Part shown: in pieces, positions 43,021 through 52,141 of the stretch
Layout of the letters: each line of letters opens with the position of its first letter
Numbering within the stretch: position 1 is the stretch's first letter
NCBI GenBank assembly: GCA_964415675.1
Contig: CAYQBG010000016.1
Span: forward strand, 1-64,000
DNA length: 64,000 nucleotides
Source of the DNA: UBA5336 sp964415675
Lineage (GTDB): Bacteria; Pseudomonadota; Alphaproteobacteria; Caulobacterales; Hyphomonadaceae
Direction: 5' to 3'
Notes under the pieces: generated by a model
Told to the model about the DNA's origin: nothing
The model's input: the letters and a program-made list of their open reading frames with translations, nothing else
Databases searched by the model: none
Program-made: the position numbers and the translations under genes

Positions 43021-43596
43021 ATGGACGAAACTTCGAGGGATGATCCGAAGACGCTGTTCAAACAGTGGCGCGACGGCGACATCGCCGCGCGCGATACGCT
43101 GTTCAACCTGCTCTATTCGGAGCTGGGACAGATTTCCGCAGCCTTGCTGAGAACAGAACGGAACGCCTCGCTGGCTGCAGGGGACCTGGTCAACGAAGCC
43201 GTCATCCGGCTGATACAGCTTGAGCGTATCGACTGGCAGGACAAGGCCCACTTCCTGGCCCTTGCTGCGCGCGCCATGCGGCGTGTGCTGATTGATCATG
43301 CCCGGCGGAAGAATGCTGATCGCCGGCAACACCAGAAGGTGACCCTGGTCACCAATCTGGGTCGCAATGCACCGAGGCACCTGGAGCTGGACGCACTCGA
43401 CAAGGCGCTGATCCGACTGGCGGTCATCGACAAGCAGCGCGCCGAGATTGTCGAGCTGCGTTATTTCGGAGGTCTGACCCTGGACGAGGTCGCTGACGTC
43501 CTTGACATATCACCCGCGACTGTGAAGCGATCATGGCGCGCTGCCCGGGCCTGGCTTCTGGACGCGATGCAATCGCCCGGCGGCGCACCTGTCTGA
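43021..43596 (+). CDS. ECF-like RNA polymerase sigma factor, Sigma70_ECF/TIGR02999 type
   Basis: A 191-residue sigma factor of the Sigma70_ECF (PF07638)/TIGR02999 group. Region 2 is recognised by ASLAAGDLVNEAVIRLI, DWQDKAHFLALAARAMR and VLIDHARRKNADRR, and region 4 by IVELRYFGGLTLDEVADVL followed by the DNA-recognition helix SPATVKRSWRAARAWL. Members of this group are often encoded next to transmembrane Ser/Thr kinases with TPR-like domains, which replace a classical anti-sigma factor. Here two such kinases lie in the same locus. It is divergent from the zinc-ribbon operon with 147 bp between them, so it may drive that operon. No anti-sigma gene is seen. Confidence 0.87.
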   Translation: MDETSRDDPKTLFKQWRDGDIAARDTLFNLLYSELGQISAALLRTERNASLAAGDLVNEAVIRLIQLERIDWQDKAHFLALAARAMRRVLIDHARRKNADRRQHQKVTLVTNLGRNAPRHLELDALDKALIRLAVIDKQRAEIVELRYFGGLTLDEVADVLDISPATVKRSWRAARAWLLDAMQSPGGAPV

Positions 43597-43663
43597 AACT
43601 GAAACATCGCCGCAGCAGGTCGGAGATTCTCCCGATAGCCGGCGATGAGGCCGTGCAGCCCCG

Positions 43664-44722
43664 TCAGTCGAGCCTGGCGAGGGTCGTGGTAGCGCGCAGC
43701 CGTTCGCTGAGCCGGCCGACCTCCGGCGTCACGTATCTGCCGATCACCGAACGCGCCTTCTCCAGCGCCGGCTCCGGCGCCATTTCGCCATCCTGCACCA
43801 TGATGGCGAGGTCGAGAAGCGGGTTGTAGAGCGCCTCGGTCTCGCCCTTTATGCTGATCGCAAAGCGGTCATTTTCAGCCTCGATCCTGTTCCATTCTGC
43901 GCGTATGCCGGCCCAGAATTCTTCAGTTGCGGCCCAGTAGGACTCGGCGGCTTCCACAGCATAATCGTCGAACTTGCGATAGGTGTTCACCCCGACCTCC
44001 CGCACGAGTGGCGTCGGCGCATCGTTCAGGACCAGCTTGGTATTGTCCTGCTCGTGCACCCAGCCCCAGGGCGTGATGACGTGACGGTTGACGGCATCCA
44101 CGGCGTGGTAGTCATCGCGGGTGGTCATGTCCCGGCGCGGCAGCGGGCGCCATTCTTCTCCCGGCTCCCATTCAGCAAGGCCATTCTCATAAGTCCAGCG
44201 CGCCACTGCGCCGTAACGCGGGGCGTCATCAACCTGGTAGACGGTCTGCGACCAGGCACCAGCCCGTTCGGAAACCGGCACCTCGCGCCATTCCCAGGCA
44301 TTGCCGCCGATGAAGGTCAGCACCCGGGCCGGCTCATACTGCCAGTCCTGGCGCCAATGCTTCACCACGAAGGGCGAATCCTCCGGGCCGACGACGAGCA
44401 GGTGCTGCAGCGAGATGAAATCGCCCCTGTCCTCGATGATACGGACCGATTCATATCCGCCCGAAAGTTTCGGCGCCTTCACCTCATAGCCTTCGACAAA
44501 GGACACGGTCTCGGTGAAGTCGAAGCTCACCTCATAATCGCCCGCCATGGAGAGGATGGCTGCGCGGTCGCGCTCGAACCGGGCAGCTTCGGCGTTTTCG
44601 GCGGTTCTGGCCTGTCCTGTCGCCTTGTCAGCGGCAGTGCCGGGTGGCCCGCTCGCACAGGCGCCCAGAACCCACGTGGCGGCAAAGACGGCGGCAAATG
44701 CGGCGTGTGTGCGCGGTGTCAT
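43664..44722 (-). CDS. DUF6607 family lipoprotein
   Basis: A 352-residue secreted lipoprotein of the DUF6607 family. The signal peptide ends in the lipobox LGAC (cysteine at about position 22). The family core is visible in FDFTETVSFVEGYEVK, VVKHWRQDWQYEPARVLTF and WSQTVYQVDDAPRY. Members are found near TonB-dependent receptors and are thought to take part in metal or haem acquisition, but biochemistry is lacking. GGGAAGG precedes the ATG at 44722. It is divergent from the TonB receptor and shares its intergenic Fur box, so co-regulation by iron is likely. Confidence 0.82.
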   Translation of the reverse strand: MTPRTHAAFAAVFAATWVLGACASGPPGTAADKATGQARTAENAEAARFERDRAAILSMAGDYEVSFDFTETVSFVEGYEVKAPKLSGGYESVRIIEDRGDFISLQHLLVVGPEDSPFVVKHWRQDWQYEPARVLTFIGGNAWEWREVPVSERAGAWSQTVYQVDDAPRYGAVARWTYENGLAEWEPGEEWRPLPRRDMTTRDDYHAVDAVNRHVITPWGWVHEQDNTKLVLNDAPTPLVREVGVNTYRKFDDYAVEAAESYWAATEEFWAGIRAEWNRIEAENDRFAISIKGETEALYNPLLDLAIMVQDGEMAPEPALEKARSVIGRYVTPEVGRLSERLRATTTLARLD

Positions 44723-44815
44723 GTCATGTCCTTCCCAACTGGCTGCGACGTAGCGGTTCTATAACGCGAACGATTCTCACTTGCAATCTCAAATCCGATC
44801 TGCTTGTTCTGCGAA

Positions 44816-44830
44816 TGAGAATGATTATCA
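44816..44830. promoter_or_regulatory. Fur box between DUF6607 and the TonB receptor
   Basis: TGAGAATGATTATCA matches the 7-1-7 Fur consensus TGATAATnATTATCA in 14 of 15 positions, counting the free centre base. It lies 28 bp before the receptor start and 93 bp before the DUF6607 start. Binding by Fur or another ferric-uptake-type regulator would repress both genes when iron is ample. The binding itself is predicted, not shown. Confidence 0.75.
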
Positions 44831-44857
44831 ACCTTTGATGCAGAGGGAATGCTCCGA

Positions 44858-47020
44858 ATGCCCAGCCAGACACCCATCTTTCGTGCCCCCTTGCGCGCGG
44901 CCCTGCTCATGTCCTTTGCCACTCTGTCACTCGGCGCAGCGGCCCAGGACGCAGGCGAAGAGGACGAACGCCGGGAAGACACGGTCACCGTCTACGGCAC
45001 GTCCAATCCGATCCCTGTCTTTGATTATCCAGGCCAGGTAACCGTCATCGAACGCGATACCATCGACACATTGAGCCCCAGCGCGGTGTCGGACATGCTG
45101 CGCGATGTGCCAGGCGTCGATTTCGCCGGCGGTCCGCGTCGCACCGGTGAGGCGCCCAGCATCCGTGGCCTTTCGGGTGAGAATATCCTGATCCTGCTCG
45201 ACGGCGCCCGCCAGAGCTTCATCTCTGCTCATGACGGACGTTTCTTTATCGATCCGGAAATCATCGGTACGGCCGAAGTGGTTCGCGGGCCAGCATCTGC
45301 GCTTTACGGCTCGGGGGCCGTCGGCGGCGTACTCGCCTTCGAAACAGTCGAGGCGGAGGATCTGCTGCGCGAAGGAGAGACATGGGGCGCGCGCATGCGC
45401 GGCGGATACCAGAGCGTAAATGGGGAGAGCTTCGGCACGCTGACCGCTTTCACCAGACAGGACAATCTTGATGCATTGGCCAGCTTCGGCCTGCGCCAAT
45501 CGGGTGATATCAGGCTTGGGTCCGGTGCGGACCTTCCCTCAGATGACGAGATCGCTACCGGCCTCGTGAAACTCGGCTACGCCTTCACCGACGCTTTCCG
45601 CGCCGATGTGTCCTGGCAACGCTTTGCCAACACCGCGATCGAACCGAACAATGGCCAGGGCACGCTCGGCACAGGCGACGCCGTGCTCGACCGGAATGTT
45701 GACAAGGATGTGGAGACGGAAACCTGGCGCGCCGGGCTCCGCTTCGATCCTGTCAGCGATCTGGTGAACACGCGGCTCACCGTCTATCAGTCCACCTCAG
45801 GTGTTGACGAGTTCGATGCCACAGAGCCGCGCACCATTATCCGGGAAATCGAGACCACAGGTGCGTCCCTGCGCAATGCGGCGCGCTTTGACCTTAGCGG
45901 CATCAGAACGACGCTGACCGTCGGTGCCGACTGGTATGCGGACGAGCAGACAGGACGCGATTCCAGCGTCGGGGACGGTGTGCGCGCCGGTGTGCCCGAT
46001 GGACGCTCGGAATTCACCGGCGCCTTTGCCCAGATTGAAGCGGAAATCGACCGTCCCCTGGGCCTGCCGGGCAGGCTGATAGTGATCCCGGCCGTGCGCC
46101 ATGATGCCTTCGAGAGCACTTCCAGCGTTGATCCGGAATCGAATTCCGATGAGGAAGTCTCACCCCGGCTGGCTGCCAGCTATGGCCCGGCGGAATGGTT
46201 CCGGGTGTTCGGATCGTATTCCCAGGGTTTTCGCGCCCCCTCGATCAATGAACTTTATCTAGACGGCGTTCACTTCCCTGTCCCGCACCCGGTCCTGTTC
46301 AATCCGGCGATGGGCCAGTTTGTCTTCGTAAACAACAATTTCATACCGAACCCCAGCCTGGCGCCGGAAACCAGCGAAACGGTGGAATTCGGGCTCGGCG
46401 TGGACTTCCGAAACCTCGTGGCTGACGGTGATCGCCTGCAAGGCAAGATTTCATATTACGAAAGCGACGTCGAAGACCTGATCGATCTCAGCGTCAATTT
46501 CGCCTTCGATCCGACCTGTTTCGCACCACCGGCTTTCTTCCCCTGCAGCGCCGGCACGACCAGTTCGGCCAATGTCGAGAGTGCGGAACTGGACGGCGTT
46601 GAGGCCGAAGTCGTGTATGATTCAGAACGCGTCCACGCCCGTGCGACCTTTGCCTCAATCGACGGCGCGAACATGATGACCGGAGAGGATGTCGGCGCAC
46701 TGACCCCTGACCGGCTCGCGCTCGACCTTGGCCTGAAAATGCCGGAATGGAACGCACGCATCGGCACGCGCGTGCAGTATGCGGGCGATTTCGAGCGCCG
46801 GGGAGCCGACAGCATGGGCGGACTGGTGGTGGTGGAAGAGCGCGACAGCTACGCCGTGCTTGACCTCTACGCCACCTGGTCGCCCGACGCCGCGCAGGGT
46901 CTGCGTTTCGACCTCGGCATCGAGAATGTCTTCGAGGAGGATTATGCACGCGTCTTCGAAAGCGTCTCGGAGCCTGGACGCAATTTCAAGATCGCAGCCA
47001 CATGGCAGTTTGGCGGATGA
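44858..47020 (+). CDS. TonB-dependent outer-membrane receptor, haem/haemoglobin-type
   Basis: A 720-residue TonB-dependent receptor. A signal peptide ends near AAAQDA; a TonB box-like VTVYGT follows, then the plug domain (VTVIERDTIDTLSPSAVSDML, IRGLSGENILILLDGARQ, VRGPASALYGSGAVGGV) and the 22-strand barrel. FGSYSQGFRAPSINELYLDG is characteristic of haem/haemoglobin receptors, and the sequence ends in the aromatic FKIAATWQFGG. The substrate is probably haem or an iron complex. The ATG at 44858 is preferred over 44849 because GAGGG lies ten bases upstream of it and only one base before 44849. A Fur box lies upstream. Confidence 0.88.
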   Translation: MPSQTPIFRAPLRAALLMSFATLSLGAAAQDAGEEDERREDTVTVYGTSNPIPVFDYPGQVTVIERDTIDTLSPSAVSDMLRDVPGVDFAGGPRRTGEAPSIRGLSGENILILLDGARQSFISAHDGRFFIDPEIIGTAEVVRGPASALYGSGAVGGVLAFETVEAEDLLREGETWGARMRGGYQSVNGESFGTLTAFTRQDNLDALASFGLRQSGDIRLGSGADLPSDDEIATGLVKLGYAFTDAFRADVSWQRFANTAIEPNNGQGTLGTGDAVLDRNVDKDVETETWRAGLRFDPVSDLVNTRLTVYQSTSGVDEFDATEPRTIIREIETTGASLRNAARFDLSGIRTTLTVGADWYADEQTGRDSSVGDGVRAGVPDGRSEFTGAFAQIEAEIDRPLGLPGRLIVIPAVRHDAFESTSSVDPESNSDEEVSPRLAASYGPAEWFRVFGSYSQGFRAPSINELYLDGVHFPVPHPVLFNPAMGQFVFVNNNFIPNPSLAPETSETVEFGLGVDFRNLVADGDRLQGKISYYESDVEDLIDLSVNFAFDPTCFAPPAFFPCSAGTTSSANVESAELDGVEAEVVYDSERVHARATFASIDGANMMTGEDVGALTPDRLALDLGLKMPEWNARIGTRVQYAGDFERRGADSMGGLVVVEERDSYAVLDLYATWSPDAAQGLRFDLGIENVFEEDYARVFESVSEPGRNFKIAATWQFGG

Positions 47021-47090
47021 TCGCATCAGGCACAAAGATCATGAGACTGGGCCTGGACGCGGCAAGCAGGTGCGGTTCCGCCCCATCGGC

Positions 47091-48041
47091 CTATTTCGAC
47101 GAAATGGCGGCACGCGAGGCGCGGTCCCCGGCTTGCGGACCCGTCTGCACATCGCTCCAGCGCGCGCGTATATCCTCTGAGCGATTATGGGCGCCGTCCG
47201 GGCTCCAGCCAGGCGGGTTGACCATACGCCCTGCCCAGCGCCAGGGACGCAAGCCGTCACTCCAGCAGTCGCGGGCAAGCGCTCCGGCCTCATGATAGGC
47301 GACGACAAGCGGATTGTGGCCGACAAGCGGTTTCACGATGCCATAATCGCAGGGCTCGTCCTGCCGCTCGGCTTCAAACGTCCCGAACATTTTGTCCCAG
47401 ACGATAAACACGCCGGCATAATTGCGATCCAGATAGCGCGGATTGGTGGCATGGTGGACGCGGTGATGACTGGGCGTGTTCATCACCGCCTCGAACCATC
47501 GAGGCATACGGCCAATGGCCTCTGTATGGATCCAGAACTGGTAAAGCAGATTCAGCCCGCCGGCAAAGAAGACATAGGCCGGGTGAAAGCCGACCAGCAC
47601 GAGCGGCCAGCCGAGCACGATCAGCCCTGTGAATGGCCCGAACCAGGGCTGCCTGAGGGCGGTGGTGAGATTGTAATGGGTCGAGGAGTGATGGGTGACA
47701 TGCTCCATCCAGAACCAGCGCATGCGGTGCGCAAAGCGGTGCTTCCAGTAATAGACGAGATCATAGAGCACGAAGAGGATGGCGAAGCTCCACCACGTCA
47801 CCGGCATCTCGAACACGCGATAAGGCCAGACCAGCATCATCAGCCAGAGCGCAGCAAAGCCGGTGAGCGTGTTCACCACGACATTGCCGAGCCCCATCGC
47901 CATGGAGGTGATGGCGTCCTTCGTCTCATAGCGCCCGCCCGCACGTCCCGTCGCCACCGCCCACCATTCTATCGCCACGGCCAGCACAAAAGCAGGCGCG
48001 GCAAGCGTCGTGACGGCAGGGAAATCTGGCATGTCCGGCAT
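47091..48041 (-). CDS. Sterol desaturase/fatty acid hydroxylase-family protein
   Basis: A 316-residue membrane di-iron oxygenase of the FA_hydroxylase family (PF04116). The histidine-box set is complete: HRFAH (HxxxH-type), HVTHHSS, HTE and HHRVHH. About five to six membrane helices surround it. Bacterial members hydroxylate or desaturate fatty acids, sterols, hopanoids or carotenoids; the substrate here is unknown. The ATG at 48041 starts MPDMPDFP; a longer frame from 48086 has no family support. It converges on the TonB receptor gene with a 70-bp gap. Confidence 0.88.
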   Translation of the reverse strand: MPDMPDFPAVTTLAAPAFVLAVAIEWWAVATGRAGGRYETKDAITSMAMGLGNVVVNTLTGFAALWLMMLVWPYRVFEMPVTWWSFAILFVLYDLVYYWKHRFAHRMRWFWMEHVTHHSSTHYNLTTALRQPWFGPFTGLIVLGWPLVLVGFHPAYVFFAGGLNLLYQFWIHTEAIGRMPRWFEAVMNTPSHHRVHHATNPRYLDRNYAGVFIVWDKMFGTFEAERQDEPCDYGIVKPLVGHNPLVVAYHEAGALARDCWSDGLRPWRWAGRMVNPPGWSPDGAHNRSEDIRARWSDVQTGPQAGDRASRAAISSK

Positions 48042-48168
48042 GGGCAATTCTCTGGGCACCGACCAAGGGCATGTCAAGCACCCCACAGGACTGGCGCAAG
48101 AAACGGGTGTCGCAACCCGTCACTGGCGCGCATGAGGTGCCAGCCACTGTCACAACAGAGAAGATCAA

Positions 48169-48915
48169 ATGCCAGCACAATCAGAGAAGATCGAGGCGTT
48201 TCGCAATCTACACCAGGCCGGAAATCCACTGATACTGATGAATGTCTGGGACGCCGGCTCGGCCGGCTGGCTTTCCAAAACGCCCTTGGCGGCATTGGCC
48301 ACCGGAAGCTATGCGCTGGCTGGGGCACTGGGTTATGAAGACGGGGAATGCGCGCCGCGTGACGAGATCCTCAGCGTGCTGCATCGCATTTGCCGGGCGG
48401 CTGGCGACACGCCGGTTTCCCATGATGCTGAAAGGGGGTACGCCCCGAATGCGGTCGGCGTTGCAGACTATGTGAGGGAAATCGCCTCGGCGGGCGCCGT
48501 CGGTATCAATCTCGAAGACAGTCTTGCCGGATGCGAACTGAGAGCTGCAGCCGAGCAATGCGAGCGCCTTGCGGCAGCAAAGTCTGCACTCGGCGACGGC
48601 TTTCTTAATGCACGGTGCGACATTTTCTTTGGCGCCGTTTCAGCAAGCGACGACGAAAAGCTGCAAATCCTGCTCGAAAGGGCTGCAGACTATCGCAGGG
48701 CAGGCGCCGACGGCCTTTTCGTCCCCGGTCTTCTAGACCTGTCTCTGCTGGAGACGGTCTGCCAGGAGAGCCAATTGCCGGTGAATGTCATGCGCCCACT
48801 CGACGGGCCGGCTATCCCTGCAATTGCCGGCGCCGGCGTTTCACGGATCAGCCACGGGCCATTCGCCTGGCTGGCTGCGGGCGAGGTGGTGAAATCGGCA
48901 GCAGCACAGATTTGA
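48169..48915 (+). CDS. PEP mutase/isocitrate lyase superfamily protein
   Basis: A 248-residue TIM-barrel protein of the ICL/PEPM superfamily. Features include LILMNVWDAGSAGWLSK at the start, the metal-site region VSHDAERGY (usually DxDxGYG) and AVGINLEDS (the ED pair). LPVNVMRPLDGP follows near the C-terminus. Members cleave or form C-C or P-C bonds (2-methylisocitrate, phosphonopyruvate, oxaloacetate-type substrates). The catalytic Cys loop of true isocitrate lyases is not evident, so this is the small uncharacterised branch. Substrate is unknown. It is followed after 89 bp by a crotonase on the same strand. Confidence 0.83.
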   Translation: MPAQSEKIEAFRNLHQAGNPLILMNVWDAGSAGWLSKTPLAALATGSYALAGALGYEDGECAPRDEILSVLHRICRAAGDTPVSHDAERGYAPNAVGVADYVREIASAGAVGINLEDSLAGCELRAAAEQCERLAAAKSALGDGFLNARCDIFFGAVSASDDEKLQILLERAADYRRAGADGLFVPGLLDLSLLETVCQESQLPVNVMRPLDGPAIPAIAGAGVSRISHGPFAWLAAGEVVKSAAAQI

Positions 48916-49004
48916 GGATCGCATGAAGGCGTCCCGCTTGACGCCCCTTGCGTCAGGGGCACTTTCGTGGCCGGCAACAATGGTCAATCAGGAGGAGACA
49001 CGCC

Positions 49005-49916
49005 ATGCAGACGGTCAAGGACTACGAGACGATCAAACTGGAGAAGGATGGCGCGGTGGCCATTCTCACGCTGCACCGGCCGGAGAAGATGAACGCCTTC
49101 ACCGGACAGATGATGTACGAGATGATCGATGCGTTCGACCAGACCGATGCGGACGATGATATCCGCGCGGTGATCGTCACCGGCCATGGCGAGCGGGCCT
49201 TCTGCGCCGGGGCCGACCTGTCTGCGGGCGCGGAAACCTTCGACTATGACGCGCGTGCCGAAAGCGGCGAAGCCGGGCGAACCGCCGATGTTGACATCCA
49301 GCGCGATGGCGGCGGGCGGGTGACCCTGCGCATGTTTGACAGCCTCAAGCCAATCATCGGTGCGATCAACGGCGCCGCCGTCGGCATCGGCGTGACCATG
49401 CAGCTGGCCATGGATATCCGTATTGCGTCGGACAATGCCCGTTTCGGCTTCGTCTTCAACCGGCGTGGCATCAACCCGGAAGCGGCCTCAAGCTGGTTCC
49501 TTCCGCGCCTCGTCGGCATCTCCAAGGCGCTGGAATGGTGCTATTCGGGCCGTGTCTTCCCGGCTCAGGAAGCGCTTGACGGCGGTCTCATCCGCTCAAT
49601 CCACCCGCAGGGCGAATTGATGAGCGCAGCCCGCGAAATTGCCGACGAGATCGCAGACAACACAGCGGCGGTTTCGACCACTCTTACCCGTCATATGATG
49701 TGGCGCATGCTTGGGGCGCCGCACCCGATGGACGCCCATATCGTCGACAGTGCGGCGATCTATGAACGCGGCCAGAGCCCGGATGCGAAAGAAGGCGTGA
49801 TGAGTTTCCTTGAGAAACGTCAGCCGAACTATCCGGTGAAAGTGTCCGACGGCCTGCCGAGTTTCTGGCCCTGGTGGGACCAGCCGGAATTCGACTGGAT
49901 CAGCAAGAAGGACTGA
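49005..49916 (+). CDS. Crotonase/enoyl-CoA hydratase-family protein
   Basis: A 303-residue crotonase-fold enzyme. The oxyanion-hole segments are GHGERAFCAGADLS and GAINGAAVGIGVTMQLA, and the RFGFVFNRRGINPEAASSWFLP part is family-typical, with the catalytic acid expected in that stretch. It is longer than plain enoyl-CoA hydratases (about 260) by a C-terminal extension ending in aromatic residues (FWPWWDQPEFDW). The reaction is probably hydration or isomerisation of an acyl-CoA; the exact substrate is not predictable. AGGAGG lies nine bases before the ATG at 49005. Confidence 0.88.
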   Translation: MQTVKDYETIKLEKDGAVAILTLHRPEKMNAFTGQMMYEMIDAFDQTDADDDIRAVIVTGHGERAFCAGADLSAGAETFDYDARAESGEAGRTADVDIQRDGGGRVTLRMFDSLKPIIGAINGAAVGIGVTMQLAMDIRIASDNARFGFVFNRRGINPEAASSWFLPRLVGISKALEWCYSGRVFPAQEALDGGLIRSIHPQGELMSAAREIADEIADNTAAVSTTLTRHMMWRMLGAPHPMDAHIVDSAAIYERGQSPDAKEGVMSFLEKRQPNYPVKVSDGLPSFWPWWDQPEFDWISKKD

Positions 49917-49991
49917 GGGCATAATCCGCTCTGGCGTCCCCTCTCCTGTTTCAGCTAACACTGCCTGTACCGCTGGATCAGGGAGGGGACA

Positions 49992-51035
49992 TTGCGCGCA
50001 TTCATTCTTTTGCTTCTGGGGCTGGTCGTTGGGATAGGCGCCGGAATATTCGCCGATCGTCACCCCGCATCGAGACCAGTGATCAGCGATGTCTGGCCGG
50101 GCGCGAATGCCCCACGTGTCCAGTTAGCGGCTGGCGCGGCGGCCCTGCCTCAGGACAAGCTTGCCGAGCATGGGCTGCAAGCCTGCTTTTCCCGCAATCG
50201 CGATTACGCGCTGGCTCCACCGGCCTGGATGGCCCGCGATCCGCTGGGGCCCAACAGCGCCGCACGAACGCCGGCGCGCACGCCTCCCGATCTCGAAATT
50301 CACCCCGGACTGGTCAAGCTCGAACAGATCCTCTCGCCCGCCGGCACCCAGCGCCACCATTGCGCAGCCACTCGGATCGCCGAGAACTGGTTTCTCACAG
50401 CGGCTCATTGCGCGAAGTTCAGGGGCACGGCGGCGAGCGTCTATGACATGATCATTGTGGCCCCGCAGATCGACACGGCCAGCCAGGACGCCGTCATTGT
50501 TCCGGTCGAGGGTGCGGTCTGCCATGACGCCTGGTATGAGGAGACCAACAAGTTCGACGATGACGTCGCCCTCGTCTATGTCGCTGATCCTGCTCCGCTC
50601 GCCAATGTATCTGTCGCCCGGCTGGATGGCGCCGACGGGTTCAGCCTGCCACCGGAAGCCTTTGCAGAGCTCCATTTCGCAGGATGGGGCAAGAACGGCG
50701 AAAACCGGTTTCTACAGGGTGGGCCGCTTGACCTCATCAAGCTTGGCGAAGCGCTGATTCTGGCGGATCAGACTGGCGGGTTCGGCCCTTGTGTAGGTGA
50801 CAGCGGCGGCCCGCTCTATGCAGTGGGCACCGGGCGGGAACCGGTCGTGGCCGGCGTCCTGTCTGCCGTGACCAATGATTCCTGCCCGCCTTATGACCGC
50901 GCCTTCTATGTCCGGGTGAGAAGCTTCATAGACTGGATCGAGGCGGGAATGGCGACATGCGCGCAGGACGGCCGGTTCGTGTGCCGGGACGCGGACGCGA
51001 GCGCGACAGCGCCTGCTCAGCCATCCTCCCGGTAA
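49992..51035 (+). CDS. Trypsin-like serine protease, membrane-anchored or secreted
   Basis: A 347-residue S1-family protease. An N-terminal hydrophobic segment (residues 3-20) is a signal anchor or signal peptide. The catalytic triad is complete: His139 in LTAAHC, Asp191 in DDDVALVYV and Ser271 in VGDSGGPLYA. Cysteines in the domain suggest disulfides, in keeping with a periplasmic or secreted place. The start is TTG at 49992 with GGGAGGGG seven bases upstream; no ATG fits better and keeps the signal. Its 3' end overlaps the convergent lptG by 19 bp. A proline/alanine-rich tail ends the protein. Substrate is unknown. Confidence 0.83.
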   Translation: MRAFILLLLGLVVGIGAGIFADRHPASRPVISDVWPGANAPRVQLAAGAAALPQDKLAEHGLQACFSRNRDYALAPPAWMARDPLGPNSAARTPARTPPDLEIHPGLVKLEQILSPAGTQRHHCAATRIAENWFLTAAHCAKFRGTAASVYDMIIVAPQIDTASQDAVIVPVEGAVCHDAWYEETNKFDDDVALVYVADPAPLANVSVARLDGADGFSLPPEAFAELHFAGWGKNGENRFLQGGPLDLIKLGEALILADQTGGFGPCVGDSGGPLYAVGTGREPVVAGVLSAVTNDSCPPYDRAFYVRVRSFIDWIEAGMATCAQDGRFVCRDADASATAPAQPSSR

Positions 51036-52141
51036 GCCAGCAAGGTGAGGGCAGAAAAGAGGGCAAAGAGGGCAGGCGACCAGGCGGCAATCGCTGGCGG
51101 AGCAGCACCGGCTGAGCCAAGGCTGGAGGACAGCTGTGTGATGAAGAACAGGCCAACCGCCGCCAGAGCGCCGGAGGCGATCAGTTGCGAGTTTCCGCCA
51201 AGCCGGGACAGCCGCAAGCAGACCAGCGCGCCAATCAGCGCCATGGCAACATACTGGGCCGGCGCTGCGAAGAGGCTCCACCAGCGCATCGTGTAACGCG
51301 AGGCATCAAGCCCGGCCGCAGAGGTCCTAGAGATAAAGGCCGGCAAGTCCCAGAATCCAATCGTGGCCGGGCTTGCAAAACGATCCAGCAATTCGCTGGC
51401 ATCGAGCGTCGTCGGGATCGACAGGAAATCCCGGCTGACCGGAGGCTGGCCAGGCACATTCTCCGTCAGGTCTTCAAGCTGCCAGAACCCGTCCCGGATC
51501 AAGGCCCGCCGCGCATCAATCCGCCGCACGAAACGATAATCACTGGTTGGCTGGCCATCGCGGAAAATCCGCTCCTCCTCCAGCAGTTTCACGCCTGACA
51601 GCACCGCGCCATTGTCAAGAACAGTGTCTGCATGGATCACAATCTGGCTGGTCTGGTCTCCCTGCCGCAGCCAGATATCGCCGCGGTTCTGGGTCGCTGC
51701 GACCGGCTTGCCCTCGCGGAGGATCTCAATACGTGTGGCCTCGAATGTCGCCATCATCCGGGCACCGAACGGGTTCAGGATAGTTGTCGAGAAAACACCA
51801 GTCACAAGGGCGAGAAGGATCAGTGGAGTCAGGAAGCGCCAGGCCGACATGCCGCTGGCCCGGATGATCGACAGTTCCGAGCGACGGTTCAGCCGCGAAT
51901 AGGCAATCATCGCAGCTATGAGCAGTGCGAAAGGCAAGGTCTGCTCGATCAGCATCGGCATCTTCATCAGCGACAATTGCAGGGCCTCTCCGGCCGATAG
52001 TTCGACATCGCCGCCAACGGTCCGCAATTGCTCGACCACATCGACGAGCAGAATGGCGAGAACGAACACGCCGAGCACCAGCGCCAGCGCCTGAACGCAA
52101 TGCATCAGGATATATCGTGACAGACGCGGAAACAGGGTCAT
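51017..52141 (-). CDS. lptG: LPS export ABC transporter permease LptG
   Basis: A 374-residue inner-membrane permease of the Lpt pathway. It has the YjgP/YjgQ architecture: helices at the N-terminus (RYILMHCVQALALVLGVFVLAILLV), a periplasmic beta-jellyroll of about 170 residues, then C-terminal helices. With LptF and two LptB ATPases it lifts lipopolysaccharide out of the inner membrane. It follows lptF with a 4-bp overlap. As the second gene and with the LptG-like KMPMLIEQTLPFALLIAAMIAY segment it is assigned LptG. Confidence 0.9.
   Translation of the reverse strand: MTLFPRLSRYILMHCVQALALVLGVFVLAILLVDVVEQLRTVGGDVELSAGEALQLSLMKMPMLIEQTLPFALLIAAMIAYSRLNRRSELSIIRASGMSAWRFLTPLILLALVTGVFSTTILNPFGARMMATFEATRIEILREGKPVAATQNRGDIWLRQGDQTSQIVIHADTVLDNGAVLSGVKLLEEERIFRDGQPTSDYRFVRRIDARRALIRDGFWQLEDLTENVPGQPPVSRDFLSIPTTLDASELLDRFASPATIGFWDLPAFISRTSAAGLDASRYTMRWWSLFAAPAQYVAMALIGALVCLRLSRLGGNSQLIASGALAAVGLFFITQLSSSLGSAGAAPPAIAAWSPALFALFSALTLLAYREDG

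Noticed and set aside
44773..44779. Second Fur-like half-site (ATTCTCA)
   Set aside because: The matching left half does not fit TGATAAT, so only a half-site is present.
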